Origin: an uncultured Sphingomonas sp.
GTDB taxonomy: Bacteria; Pseudomonadota; Alphaproteobacteria; Sphingomonadales; Sphingomonadaceae
Assembly (NCBI GenBank): GCA_934555855.1
Contig: CAKTFL010000071.1
Coordinates: forward strand, 1 to 8,571
DNA: 8,571 bases
Direction: 5' to 3'
Shown: positions 1-7,880 of the stretch, piece by piece
How positions within the stretch are numbered: position 1 is the stretch's first letter
How the letters are laid out: each line of letters opens with the position of its first letter
Made by a program: the position numbers and the translations under genes
The notes under the pieces: model-generated
What the model saw: the letters and a program-made list of their open reading frames with translations, nothing else
Told to the model about the DNA's origin: nothing
Database searches by the model: none

Positions 1-1028
1 GTGACGCCGATCGGCGGATGCCGCCTGCGTCGATGGCCAAGATGATGACGGTCTATGTCGCCTTTGACATGATCCGCAAAGGCGAGCTCAAGCTTGACCA
101 GATGATGACGGTGCGTCCGGAAACCTGGCAGAAGTGGCACGGGCCGCAGGCGGGCTCCACCATGTTCCTGTCGGCGAACGAGCAGGTCAGTGTCGCCAAC
201 CTCCTCTACGGCATCGTCACCCTGTCCGGGAATGACGCCTGCGTTGTGCTGGCCGAGGGCATCTCCGGTTCCGAGCCCGCGTTCGTCGAGCGGATGAACC
301 GGGTGGCGGGGGAGATCGGGCTCGCCAACAGCCATTTCGGCACCTCCAACGGCTGGCCGGACAATGGGGTCACCTATGTCACGGCGCGCGATCTCGCGAC
401 GCTGGCGGCGGCAACGATTCGCGACTTTCCCGACCTTTACAAGCGCTTCTACTCGCTGCCGAACTTCACCTGGGGCAAGACGCTGGGCGCCGGTAACGAT
501 ATCACCCAGGCCAATCGTGATCCGCTGCTGGGCCGGGTTGCCGGCGCCGACGGACTGAAGACCGGGCACACCGAGGAGGCGGGCTATGGCTTTACCGGCT
601 CCGCGCAGCAGAACGGGCGCCGGCTGGTCATGGTGCTGGCAGGACTTACATCCTCGAACGGGCGAGCCGAAGAGTCAGTCCGCTTCATGGAATGGGGCTT
701 TCGCGCGTGGCAGGCAAAGCCCGTCGTCGCGCAGGGGCGCAAGGTCGCCGACGCCGACGTCCAGATGGGATCATCCAGCACTATCGGGCTGGTCGCGCCC
801 AAGACGCTGACGGTTGCATTGCCCGCCGGCGCCGTGCCGGAGATGAGCGCCAAGGTGGTTTATGACGGCCCGATCAAGGCGCCCATCAAGGCCGGCCAGC
901 ACATCGCCGATCTGGTCATCACGTCCCGCGACGTGCCCGAGCAGCGATTGCCGCTGGTGGCGGACAAGGATGTGAGCGAGGCCGGGTTCTTCGGCCGCGC
1001 CTGGGCTGGCCTGACGTCGTTCTTCTGA
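1..1028 (+). CDS. dacA: D-alanyl-D-alanine carboxypeptidase (PBP5-like, peptidase S11), 5' end cut off by window
   Basis: This penicillin-binding-protein-type DD-peptidase removes the terminal D-alanine from peptidoglycan pentapeptides in the periplasm. The reading frame is open from base 3, and the methionine at base 18 is internal, not the start. Counting from that methionine, the catalytic SxxK box is SMAK at residues 5-8, far too close to an N-terminus, so the real start and export signal lie left of the window. The second active-site motif SGN is at 70-72 and KTG at 181-183, so all three S11 motifs are intact. From about residue 233 comes the C-terminal beta domain (PBP5_C). The chain ends in an amphipathic, aromatic tail (AGFFGRAWAGLTSFF) typical of the membrane anchor of this family. 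It is followed 13 bp later by holB. The family assignment is firm, but which dac paralogue it is (dacA, dacC or dacF type) cannot be told from the sequence, so the symbol is tentative. Confidence 0.93.
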   Translation, partial: DADRRMPPASMAKMMTVYVAFDMIRKGELKLDQMMTVRPETWQKWHGPQAGSTMFLSANEQVSVANLLYGIVTLSGNDACVVLAEGISGSEPAFVERMNRVAGEIGLANSHFGTSNGWPDNGVTYVTARDLATLAAATIRDFPDLYKRFYSLPNFTWGKTLGAGNDITQANRDPLLGRVAGADGLKTGHTEEAGYGFTGSAQQNGRRLVMVLAGLTSSNGRAEESVRFMEWGFRAWQAKPVVAQGRKVADADVQMGSSSTIGLVAPKTLTVALPAGAVPEMSAKVVYDGPIKAPIKAGQHIADLVITSRDVPEQRLPLVADKDVSEAGFFGRAWAGLTSFF

Positions 1029-1041
1029 CAAGGGCCGGGCG

Positions 1042-2034
1042 ATGACGTCGCTGGTGGGCCACGCGACAGCCGAGGCGGAGCTGCGGGCCGCGATCGATGG
1101 CGGTCACCTGCACCACGCCTGGCTGCTCGCGGGGCCGGAGGGGGTAGGCAAGGCGTCATTCGCCCGGCGCGCGGCGCTGCGCCTGCTCGCGGAAGCCGCT
1201 CAGCCGGCCGGCCTGCCGCCCGGCCTGGACATCCCCGACGATCACCCGATAGCCAGGCTGTTCGCGGCGGGCAGCCACCCGGATTATCGGGAGCTGCGCC
1301 GTCTGCCCAAGGATCCCGACAAGTCGGACGAACTGGCGCGGAGTATCCCGATCGCGCAGGTACGCGACCTGATCGGGCGGCTCGGTACCATGCCCGCGCT
1401 TTCGTCCCGCCGCGTGATCCTGGTCGATTCCGTCGACGAACTGGAGGGGGCGGGCGCGCCCAACGCACTGCTGAAGAGCCTGGAGGAGCCGCCCCAGGGC
1501 ACCATCTTCTTTCTGGTCAGCCACGCGCCGGGCAAGCTGCTGCCGACGATCAGGTCGCGATGCCGGCTCCTGCGGCTAGGCCGGCTGTCGGACGGGGAAG
1601 TAGATGCGGTGATCGGGCGGGCACTGCCGGAGGTGGAGCCGCAGGAGCGGGCGGCGCTGGTCCGTGCGGCCGAAGGGGCACCGGGGCGGGGCATTCGCTA
1701 CGCGGGGCTGGATGTGGCTGCGCTCGACAGGGCAGTGGCCGCGATCGTCGCGAGCGGCGACCCCGATAATGGCGAGCGGCTGGCCCTCGGCCGGGCATTG
1801 GCGGGCAAGGCGGCTCAGGCCCGATACGAGCTGTTCCTCGACCGCGCGCCGACGATGATCGCCCGGGAAGCGCGCGGGCGGCGGGGCGAGGCGCTGCGGG
1901 TCGCGCTGGACGCGCATGAAGCCGCGCGCAATCTGGCCGGAGCGGCGCTCGGCCTATCACTGGATCCTGCCGCGACGATATTCGAGATGGCCGGCATCGC
2001 CGCGCGGCTGGCGCTCACTTCACGAGCGGGGTAG
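1042..2034 (+). CDS. holB: DNA polymerase III subunit delta' (clamp loader)
   Basis: This is the delta' subunit of the clamp-loader complex, which loads the beta sliding clamp during replication; 330 aa, normal for the family. The N-terminal AAA+ domain has a P-loop-like GPEGVGKA at residues 31-38 (alanine where an ATPase would have Ser/Thr), a degenerate Walker B in VILVDSVDEL (125-134), a sensor-1-like FFLVSHAP (156-163), and the clamp-loader SRC motif (172-174) that supplies the trans-acting arginine. The C-terminal collar domain fills roughly 205-330. The cysteine cluster that binds zinc in Escherichia coli delta' is absent: the only cysteine is the one in SRC. The ATG is preceded by AAGGG at 1030-1034 with a 7-nt spacer. 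The gene sits between dac and metG; in many alphaproteobacteria tmk precedes holB, but here it does not. Confidence 0.93.
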   Translation: MTSLVGHATAEAELRAAIDGGHLHHAWLLAGPEGVGKASFARRAALRLLAEAAQPAGLPPGLDIPDDHPIARLFAAGSHPDYRELRRLPKDPDKSDELARSIPIAQVRDLIGRLGTMPALSSRRVILVDSVDELEGAGAPNALLKSLEEPPQGTIFFLVSHAPGKLLPTIRSRCRLLRLGRLSDGEVDAVIGRALPEVEPQERAALVRAAEGAPGRGIRYAGLDVAALDRAVAAIVASGDPDNGERLALGRALAGKAAQARYELFLDRAPTMIAREARGRRGEALRVALDAHEAARNLAGAALGLSLDPAATIFEMAGIAARLALTSRAG

Positions 2035-2038
2035 GGGG
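2033..2038 (+). promoter_or_regulatory. Ribosome binding site that fixes the metG start
   Basis: AGGGGG overlaps the end of the holB stop codon and lies 6 nt before the ATG at 2045. The frame stays open back to 1916 inside holB, but the segment before 2045 resembles no MetRS. The Shine-Dalgarno and the MetRS-like N-terminus together place the start at 2045. Confidence 0.65.
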
Positions 2039-2044
2039 TGCGCC

Positions 2045-3616
2045 ATGGGCGATCCCTTTTACCTCACAACCGCAATCCATTATCCGAACGGCCGGCCGCA
2101 TATTGGGCATGCCTATGAGATGGTCGCCGCCGATGCCGTTGCGCGGTTCCAGCGCCAGGCCGGGCGGGACGTGCTGTTTCAGACCGGCACCGACGAGCAT
2201 GGCCTGAAAATGGCTCAGGCAGCGCGCGCGCGCGGCATCGACACGCGTGAGTTCGCCGACGAGATGTCCAGTCATTTCCGCGTGATGGCAGATCGTCTTG
2301 ATATCTCCTACGATCGGTTCATCCGGACCGTAGAGACCGACCATTATCGCGCAAGCCAAGCGATCTGGCAGGCCATGGCGGACAAGGGCGACCTGTACCT
2401 CGACCGGTATGAGGGCTGGTATTCGGTCCGCGACGAAGCCTTTTACGACGAGGCGGAGCTGATCGCGGGTGAGGGCGGCGAGCGCCTGTCTCCTCAGGGT
2501 ACGCCGGTGGAGTGGACGGCGGAGGAGACGTGGTTCTTTCGCCTGTCCAGATACCAGCAGCCGCTGCTCGACCTGTATGCAGCCAATCCCGACTTCATCC
2601 GGCCGGACAGTCGTCGCAACGAGGTGATGCGGTTCGTCGAGGGCGGGCTGTCGGATTTGTCCGTGTCGCGGACCAGTTTCGACTGGGGCGTGCCGGTACC
2701 GGGCAGCCCCGGGCACGTCATGTATGTGTGGGTCGATGCGCTGACCAACTACCTGACCGGTACTGGCTATCCCGACAGGGACGCGGGCAACGCTCGTTTC
2801 TGGCCGGCGGACCTTCACCTGATCGGCAAGGATATCGTCCGCTTCCATACGGTCTACTGGCCCGCCTTCCTGATGTCGGCGGGAGTGCCGCTTCCCAAAA
2901 GCGTGTTCGGCCACGGTTTCCTGCTCGCCCGCGGCGGCGAGAAGATGTCAAAGTCGCTGGGTAATGTCGTCGATCCGAACGATCTGGCCGACAGCTTCGG
3001 TGTCGACGCGCTGCGCTATTTCTTCCTGCGCGAGGTCAGCTTCGGGCAGGATGGCAGCTATTCGGCAGAGGCGATCGTGACCCGCGTGAATGCGGAGCTG
3101 GCGAACAGCTTCGGCAATCTTGCCCAGCGGACATTGGCTTTCATCGCCAAGAATCTGGACGGTGAACTTCCGCGCGAGGGCAGAGCCGACGTCGCCGATG
3201 CCATGCTCATCGAGGAGGTCGTCGTCGCCTGTGCCGGGCTGAAGGCCGCCTTTGGCGATCTTGCGCTGAGTCAGGGCATAGAAGCATGGATGCGCGGCGT
3301 GTTCGCGTGCAACGGCTATATTGATGCCCAGGCGCCCTGGGCACTCCGGAAGACGGATCCGGAGAGGATGCACGCAGTGCTGCGGACGCTCGTTCGCGCG
3401 ATCCGGATGCTGGCGATCACGATCCTGCCGGTTATTCCGGGCTCGGCCGCAAAGCTGCTCGACCAGCTCGGCGTGGGTGTGAAGGAGCGCGATCACGCCG
3501 CGATCGATGACGAGCACTGGTACGATCGGCTGGTTGCAAGCGGCTTTCGGCTTGCCGCGCCCGTCCCGATATTCCCCCGGCTCGACATGCCGGCCGAGGT
3601 GGAGGCGAACGCCTGA
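2045..3616 (+). CDS. metG: Methionyl-tRNA synthetase, short zinc-free form
   Basis: This cytoplasmic class I synthetase charges tRNA-Met and initiator tRNA with methionine; 523 aa. The start at 2045 gives an N-terminus (MGDPFYLTTAIHYPNG) that matches the family. The class I signature HIGH is exact at residues 19-22 and the KMSKS loop is exact at 300-304. Other family landmarks are TGTDEHG (47-53), VWVDALTNYLT (229-239) and GKDIVRFH (261-268). Roughly 340-510 is the helical anticodon-binding domain. The connective insert around 122-165 has no cysteines, so the zinc knuckle seen in many MetRS is missing. The C-terminal tRNA-binding, dimerising domain of the longer E. coli form (about 670 aa) is also absent. 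Both traits fit the shorter type of bacterial MetRS. The gene lies 10 bp after holB, and its TGA overlaps the tatD ATG by one base (TGATG), implying coupled translation. Confidence 0.96.
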   Translation: MGDPFYLTTAIHYPNGRPHIGHAYEMVAADAVARFQRQAGRDVLFQTGTDEHGLKMAQAARARGIDTREFADEMSSHFRVMADRLDISYDRFIRTVETDHYRASQAIWQAMADKGDLYLDRYEGWYSVRDEAFYDEAELIAGEGGERLSPQGTPVEWTAEETWFFRLSRYQQPLLDLYAANPDFIRPDSRRNEVMRFVEGGLSDLSVSRTSFDWGVPVPGSPGHVMYVWVDALTNYLTGTGYPDRDAGNARFWPADLHLIGKDIVRFHTVYWPAFLMSAGVPLPKSVFGHGFLLARGGEKMSKSLGNVVDPNDLADSFGVDALRYFFLREVSFGQDGSYSAEAIVTRVNAELANSFGNLAQRTLAFIAKNLDGELPREGRADVADAMLIEEVVVACAGLKAAFGDLALSQGIEAWMRGVFACNGYIDAQAPWALRKTDPERMHAVLRTLVRAIRMLAITILPVIPGSAAKLLDQLGVGVKERDHAAIDDEHWYDRLVASGFRLAAPVPIFPRLDMPAEVEANA

Positions 3617-4395
3617 TGCTCGCAGACAGCCACTGCCATTTGAATTACAGGGGACTAGTCGAGCATCAGCAAGAGGTGCTCGCTCGCGCCCGGGCGCGGG
3701 GCGTGACGGCGATGCTCAACATTTCGACTCGGGCGCGCGAGTGGGATGAGGTGATTGCCACCGCCGAACGCGAGCCCGATGTGTGGGCTAGTATCGGCAT
3801 TCATCCGCACGAGGCGGACGAGCACCCCGACGTGGATACGGCCACGCTGCTCGAACGCGCGCGTCATCCCCGCGTGGTCGGACTCGGCGAAACCGGCCTC
3901 GACTATCATTACGAACATTCGGATCGTGCTCGCCAGCAGGCAAGCTTCCGTGCCCATATCGCCGCAGCCCGGGAAACGGGCCTGCCGCTGATCGTGCATA
4001 CGCGTGACGCGGAAGAGGACACGGCCACCATCCTGGCCGAGGAACTGGATCATGGCCCGTTCACCGGCGTTATCCATTGCTTCACCGGCACGGGCGCGTT
4101 CGCCGATCGTGTGCTGGAACTGGGATTCTATATCTCCATATCCGGCATCGTGACGTTCAAGAATGCGATCGAGTTGCAGGAAACGGCTGCGCGGTTGCCG
4201 ATCGAACGATTGCTGGTGGAAACCGACGCGCCTTTCCTGGCGCCCGTCCCTCATCGCGGCAAGACCGGAGAGCCGGCCTTTGTGGCGGATACCAGTGCTT
4301 TCCTTGCAAAGTTGCGGGGAGAGAATTTGGCGGCCTTGCAACAACGTACGGCAGAAAACTTCCACCGGCTCTTTGCCAAGACAATCCCGGCGTGA
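3616..4395 (+). CDS. tatD: TatD family metal-dependent hydrolase (DNase)
   Basis: This TIM-barrel metallo-hydrolase belongs to the TatD/YcfH DNase family, which acts as a 3'-to-5' exonuclease in DNA repair and degradation; 259 aa, the usual size. The expected metal ligands are all visible: H6 and H8 in DSHCH near the N-terminus, E92 in GLGETGLDYHY, H128 in IVHTRDAE, H154 in VIHCFTG, and D204 in VETDAPFLAP. The ATG shares one base with the metG stop, and GGAGG at 3601-3605 gives a good ribosome binding site 10 nt upstream. The metG-tatD pairing is widely conserved in alphaproteobacteria. The TatD paralogues (TatD, YcfH, YjjV) cannot be separated from sequence alone; the holB neighbourhood suits the YcfH type. 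Confidence 0.95.
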   Translation: MLADSHCHLNYRGLVEHQQEVLARARARGVTAMLNISTRAREWDEVIATAEREPDVWASIGIHPHEADEHPDVDTATLLERARHPRVVGLGETGLDYHYEHSDRARQQASFRAHIAAARETGLPLIVHTRDAEEDTATILAEELDHGPFTGVIHCFTGTGAFADRVLELGFYISISGIVTFKNAIELQETAARLPIERLLVETDAPFLAPVPHRGKTGEPAFVADTSAFLAKLRGENLAALQQRTAENFHRLFAKTIPA

Positions 4396-5156
4396 AGGTC
4401 CGCATCCTCGGCAGCGGCACCTCGTCCGGCGTTCCGCGTATCGGCAACGATTGGGGTGCTTGCGATCCCGCCGAACCCCGCAATCGAAGAACCCGCGCAT
4501 CCATTCTCGTCGAAGATGACGGCACCCGCATCCTGATCGACACCGGACCCGACATGCGTGAGCAACTGCTCACCGCGGGGATCGGTGTGGTGGATGCGAT
4601 TATCTGGACGCATAGCCATGCCGATCATTGCAACGGTATCGATGATGTGCGGCAGATCTTTCATCTGCTTGGTCGTCCGGTGCCGGGCTATGCCCGCCAG
4701 GACACGCTCGACGTGTTGCACCGCCAGTTCGGCTATGTCTTCGAGGGCAGGGGCGGTTATCCGGCCACGATAACCCCGAACCTCCTGCCTGATGATTTCA
4801 CGATCGGCAGCATCCGGATCAGCGTCGTCGACCAACCGCATGGCAGGATCGCGTCAGCAGGGCTGCGGTTCGAGGCCGGCGGCGTCGCAATCGGCTACGC
4901 GACCGACTTTCACGAGCTGACGCCCCGGATGCGTGCCCATTATTCAGGGTTGGACCTGTGGATCGTGGACGCCCTTCGGGAAAAGCCGCACCCGTCGCAC
5001 CCGACCGTCGCCGCCGTCCTCGGCTGGATCGAAGAAATTCGACCGAGCCGGTCAGCGTTGATACATATGGATCAGTCCATGGACTACGCGACGCTGTGCT
5101 CGAGACTGCCTAGCGGGGTCGAGCCCGGCTATGATGGGCTGGAATTCACCTTATGA
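4392..5156 (+). CDS. Metallo-beta-lactamase-fold hydrolase, PhnP-like
   Basis: This cytoplasmic metallo-hydrolase of 254 aa resembles the PhnP phosphodiesterase group. The frame is open further upstream inside tatD, but the family N-terminus MKVRILGSGTSSGVPRIG begins at the GTG at 4392. That GTG overlaps the tatD stop as GTGA, so translation is probably by re-initiation; no strong Shine-Dalgarno is seen. The metal-binding motif HSHADH is at residues 74-79, with further likely ligands H150 (DQPHG), D172 (YATDF) and H225 (IHMDQ). The SGTSSGVP loop at 8-15 is typical of the PhnP-like branch. No phosphonate genes are nearby, so a phn role is unlikely and the substrate is unknown; a phosphodiester, possibly a cyclic nucleotide or nucleic-acid fragment, is an inference from the fold. 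Its position after tatD is common in alphaproteobacteria. It ends in an ATGA overlap with the next gene. Confidence 0.9.
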   Translation: MKVRILGSGTSSGVPRIGNDWGACDPAEPRNRRTRASILVEDDGTRILIDTGPDMREQLLTAGIGVVDAIIWTHSHADHCNGIDDVRQIFHLLGRPVPGYARQDTLDVLHRQFGYVFEGRGGYPATITPNLLPDDFTIGSIRISVVDQPHGRIASAGLRFEAGGVAIGYATDFHELTPRMRAHYSGLDLWIVDALREKPHPSHPTVAAVLGWIEEIRPSRSALIHMDQSMDYATLCSRLPSGVEPGYDGLEFTL

Positions 5157-5767
5157 CATCTTCGGGCATCCAGGCGCTACTGCTCGGATTGCTTGTCATC
5201 CTTCCGCTATCGTCGCTGATCGCGCGCCGGGTGCCGGTGCTGCGGATCGCGATTAATCTTGCGGCCTGGGCGTCCATCTTCGCAATTGGCGCTTATGTTC
5301 TCGCGGAACGTGAGAAGTTTGACCCGTATCTCTCACGGGTCGCCCAATTCCTGAAGCTTGAGGATCAGACCGTCGTCGGCAAGGAAGTGCGGATCCGGAT
5401 GAGTGGCGATGGCCATTTCTGGGCGCGGGTGACGATCGACGGTATCGAGAAAAGGATGCTGGTCGACAGCGGCGCTACGGTGACCGCCTTGTCGACGCGA
5501 ACCGCCAATGCGGCGAATCTGGACGTGCGGCGTAGCATGATACCTATTATTTTGCGAACGGCCAACGGCACGGTGGACGCGCAAACCGCTAGTGTGGCGG
5601 AACTCCGGCTCGGTACGGCCGTGGCCCGCGACCTGCCGGTCGTGATATCGCCAGCTTTCGGGGACACAGACGTGCTTGGCATGAATTTTCTGTCGCGGCT
5701 GAAATCATGGCGGGTCGAGGATCGTGTACTGATCCTGACGCCACATCACCCACAGGAGTTTACATAA
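5153..5767 (+). CDS. Membrane-anchored retropepsin-like aspartic protease
   Basis: The predicted protein is a 204-aa member of the bacterial clan AA aspartic proteases, single-domain relatives of retroviral proteases that work as dimers. Two hydrophobic segments (about residues 6-23 and 32-50) should anchor it in the inner membrane as a short hairpin. The protease domain follows from about 78 to 197. It carries the active-site VDSGA at 104-108 (catalytic D105), a following hydrophobic-Thr stretch, and the second family landmark LGMNFL at 175-180 near the flap/helix end. With a loop of only about eight residues between the two segments, the protease domain and the N-terminus should lie on the same side of the membrane; which side is not decided by the sequence. 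The ATG at 5153 overlaps the upstream stop as ATGA, so it is coupled to the hydrolase gene. Natural substrates are unknown. Forty bases separate it from mazG. Confidence 0.85.
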   Translation: MTSSGIQALLLGLLVILPLSSLIARRVPVLRIAINLAAWASIFAIGAYVLAEREKFDPYLSRVAQFLKLEDQTVVGKEVRIRMSGDGHFWARVTIDGIEKRMLVDSGATVTALSTRTANAANLDVRRSMIPIILRTANGTVDAQTASVAELRLGTAVARDLPVVISPAFGDTDVLGMNFLSRLKSWRVEDRVLILTPHHPQEFT

Positions 5768-5807
5768 TGTGTATTATCGAGCTTAGGTTGCGGGCAGAGC
5801 ATTTGCT

Positions 5808-6542
5808 GTGATCGAGCGGCTGGTGGCGATCATGGCCCGGCTGCGTGGGCCAGGCGGTTGCGAATGGGATCGTGAGCAAAGCTGGGCCTCTATCGCGCCT
5901 TATACGATCGAGGAAGCTTATGAGGTGGCGGACGCGATCGCGCGTGACGATTCGGACGACTTGAAGGATGAATTGGGCGACCTGCTCCTCCAGGTGGTCT
6001 TCCACAGCCGCATCGCCGAGGAACGCCGTGCGTTCACGCTGTCGGACGTAGTGACGGCCATCTGTGACAAGATGGAACGTCGCCATCCGCACATCTTCGG
6101 TGATGCCGGTGAAAGCCCTGGCTGGGAAGCGATCAAGGCGAGCGAGCGGGCGAAGGGTGACGATGCCAGTGCGCTGGCCGGCGTAGCTCTGGGCATCCCG
6201 GCGCTGTCGCGAGCGGAAAAGCTACAGAAGCGCGCAGCCCGCACGGGGTTCGACTGGCCTGACGCAGACGGACCACGGGCAAAGATCGACGAAGAACTGG
6301 CCGAGATCGCGGCGGCCGGACCGGGCGAGCAGCTGGAGGAGGTGGGTGACCTGCTGTTTTCGGTCGTCAACTATGCCCGCCATCTGGGAATCGATCCGGA
6401 AGCGGCGTTGAGGCTGGGCAACGCTAAGTTCGAACGCCGCTTTCGAGCGATGGAGGCCCATGGGGGCCAAGCATTTGCGGATTATGACCTCGCCGCGAAG
6501 GAAGTGCTGTGGCTTAAAGCGAAGGACGAGCCGGCACGCTGA
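5808..6542 (+). CDS. mazG: Nucleoside triphosphate pyrophosphohydrolase MazG
   Basis: MazG hydrolyses NTPs and dNTPs to monophosphates and pyrophosphate, cleaning nucleotide pools and affecting ppGpp levels; 244 aa, close to E. coli MazG. It has the typical two tandem MazG domains. The N-terminal one shows the Mg-binding helices EEAYE (35-39) and DELGD (54-58), then RRHPHIFGD (91-99). The C-terminal one, the catalytically important copy in E. coli, shows EELAE (162-166) and EEVGD (177-181). The start is a GTG: an in-frame TAG at 5784-5786 prevents a longer protein, and MIERLVAIMARLR aligns well with the family N-terminus. The usual GCPWD motif reads GCEWD (17-21), a small departure. There is no mazEF toxin-antitoxin pair alongside. 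A 40-bp gap precedes the gene, so it may be co-transcribed or have its own promoter; I see no convincing promoter boxes. Confidence 0.94.
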   Translation: MIERLVAIMARLRGPGGCEWDREQSWASIAPYTIEEAYEVADAIARDDSDDLKDELGDLLLQVVFHSRIAEERRAFTLSDVVTAICDKMERRHPHIFGDAGESPGWEAIKASERAKGDDASALAGVALGIPALSRAEKLQKRAARTGFDWPDADGPRAKIDEELAEIAAAGPGEQLEEVGDLLFSVVNYARHLGIDPEAALRLGNAKFERRFRAMEAHGGQAFADYDLAAKEVLWLKAKDEPAR

Positions 6543-6556
6543 ACGAGCGCGCCGGC
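6530..6556 (-). terminator. Hairpin at the mazG/hflX convergent junction, candidate terminator
   Basis: An 11-bp inverted repeat with a 5-nt loop: arms at 6530-6540 and 6546-6556. In minus-strand RNA the single imperfect position is a G-U wobble, so the stem is fully paired; in plus-strand RNA it is an A-C mismatch. It begins 11 nt after the hflX stop codon and overlaps the last bases and stop of mazG. The bases that follow on the minus strand are pyrimidine-rich but not a clean U-run, so it fits better as an hflX terminator of weak intrinsic type or a Rho/RNase barrier. Function is inferred. Confidence 0.5.
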
Positions 6557-6566
6557 CGCGTCAGCG

Positions 6567-7880
6567 TTACAGGTTGTGCATTTCCGCGCCACTCTGGCGT
6601 GTCCGAAACCGCTCGAAGTCGCGTTCGGCCAGACGAACCTCGAAGACGAGCCGACCGTCCTCATCATGCTGTGACAACACTTCGCCATGCGAGTGAAGCC
6701 ATGCCTGTGCCGCGCCATCCGCAACATCGAGCGTGATCCGGTAGCGGCGGTGGCCTGCGGTGAGCCGGTCGGCCACCGTCGCTACCAGCTCATTCAATCC
6801 CTCTCCGGTCAGCGCAGAGATGGCGACCACATCCTCACGCCGCGCTGCCTCCCCTTCCCGCTCGGCACGGGCATCCGCCTCCAGCAAGTCGAGCTTGTTC
6901 CAGGCTTCCAGCCGCGGCGTGGCATCGGACACGCCGATATCGGCCAGCACCGCCTCGACGTCGACGCGTTGCGCTTCCGTATCTGGGTGGGCCACGTCCC
7001 GGACGTGGATCAGCAGGTCGGCGGACACCACTTCCTCCAGCGTCGCCTTGAACGCCGCGACCAGTTGGGTCGGCAACTCCGATACAAAGCCTACCGTGTC
7101 CGACAGAATTGCCTTGTCGAGCCCAGGCAGCGAGATTTGCCGCAAGGTAGGATCAAGCGTAGCGAACAGCAGGTTCTCCGCCATCACGGCAGCGCCGGTC
7201 AGGCGGTTGAACAGCGTGGACTTGCCGGCATTGGTATAGCCGACCAGTGCGATTACCGGCCAGGGCGCGCGCTGACGCCGTTCGCGATGCAGGCCGCGGG
7301 TACGACTAACTTGGTCAAGCTCGCGCCGCAATCGCGCCATGCGGTCGCGGATCATGCGCCGGTCTGCTTCGATCTGCGTCTCGCCGGGACCGCCCAGGAA
7401 ACCGAAGCCGCCGCGCTGGCGCTCAAGGTGTGTCCAGCTTCGCACCAGCCGGCCTGCCTGATAGTCTAGATGGGCGAGCTCCACCTGAAGCCGTCCCTCG
7501 GCAGTCGCCGCGCGCTCGCCGAATATCTCGAGGATCAGGCCCGTTCGGTCGATCACCTTCGCTTCCAGCGCCGTTTCCAGATTGCGTTGCTGAACGGGCG
7601 TCAGGCTCGCGTCGAACACGACCAGACCCGCCTCCTCCTGGCGCACTTCGGCCGCGAGCTGCTCAACCTGCCCGCTGCCGATCAGTGTCGCCGGCCGCGG
7701 CTGGCGGACCCGCAGCGCGATCTTGTCCGCGACGAAGATGCCGATCGCGGCAGCCAGGCCGGCCGTTTCGTCCAGCCGGGCGTCGGCATCGCGGCTGGCG
7801 CTGCCCTGATCCGGCAACACCACGATGGCGCGGGCGCCTCGCGCGAACTCGCCGCGGTCCCGTTCGAACCCGGTGCTCAA
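6567..7880 (-). CDS. hflX: GTPase HflX (ribosome-splitting factor)
   Basis: HflX is a ribosome-associated GTPase that splits stalled 70S ribosomes under stress; 437 aa, about the E. coli length. The N-terminal HflX domain spans about 18-200 and includes LIGSGQ (66-71) and the strongly conserved [17 protein letters not shown] region (159-175). The GTPase domain has G1 GYTNAGKST (214-222), G2 TLDPT (241-245), G3 DTVGF (261-265), G4 NKLD (328-331) and G5-like SALTGEG (355-361), all intact. A short C-terminal domain follows. The start is TTG, reading [10 protein letters not shown]; its first bases overlap the hfq stop as TTGA and no in-frame ATG lies near. AGAGGA sits directly before it, too close for an ideal ribosome binding site, so re-initiation after hfq is likely. 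hfq-hflX is a conserved pair in proteobacteria. The gene converges with mazG. Confidence 0.95.
   Translation of the reverse strand: MSTGFERDRGEFARGARAIVVLPDQGSASRDADARLDETAGLAAAIGIFVADKIALRVRQPRPATLIGSGQVEQLAAEVRQEEAGLVVFDASLTPVQQRNLETALEAKVIDRTGLILEIFGERAATAEGRLQVELAHLDYQAGRLVRSWTHLERQRGGFGFLGGPGETQIEADRRMIRDRMARLRRELDQVSRTRGLHRERRQRAPWPVIALVGYTNAGKSTLFNRLTGAAVMAENLLFATLDPTLRQISLPGLDKAILSDTVGFVSELPTQLVAAFKATLEEVVSADLLIHVRDVAHPDTEAQRVDVEAVLADIGVSDATPRLEAWNKLDLLEADARAEREGEAARREDVVAISALTGEGLNELVATVADRLTAGHRRYRITLDVADGAAQAWLHSHGEVLSQHDEDGRLVFEVRLAERDFERFRTRQSGAEMHNL
7877..7880 (-). other. TTGA stop/start overlap joining hfq and hflX
   Basis: The last bases of hfq (TGA, 7879-7877) share three bases with a TTG that begins hflX (7880-7878). 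This is a rare start codon in a coupled arrangement, and should make HflX synthesis depend on, and be lower than, Hfq synthesis. The level effect is an inference. Confidence 0.7.

Noticed and set aside
1916..2044. Upstream extension of the metG frame inside holB
   Set aside because: The added 43 residues do not resemble MetRS, and a Shine-Dalgarno sits directly before the ATG at 2045.
2015..2914. 299-codon open frame on the minus strand across metG
   Set aside because: It lies antisense to metG, which has intact HIGH and KMSKS motifs; long antisense frames are expected in GC-rich DNA and this one resembles no protein family.
4077..4391. Upstream extension of the MBL hydrolase frame inside tatD
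   Set aside because: The family N-terminus starts exactly at the GTG at 4392, and the upstream residues are an out-of-frame reading of tatD.
3655..4500. 281-codon minus-strand frame opposite tatD
   Set aside because: Opposes a clear TatD with all metal ligands; sequence is low-complexity arginine-rich with no recognisable domain.
5768..5807. Possible mazG promoter (TATTAT at 5772-5777)
   Set aside because: No -35-like box lies at suitable spacing, so it is not reported as a promoter.
6687..7469. 260-codon plus-strand frame opposite hflX, followed by another at 7470-7934
   Set aside because: Both are antisense shadows of hflX, whose G1-G5 motifs are intact; compositions are arginine- and glutamine-rich without domain features.
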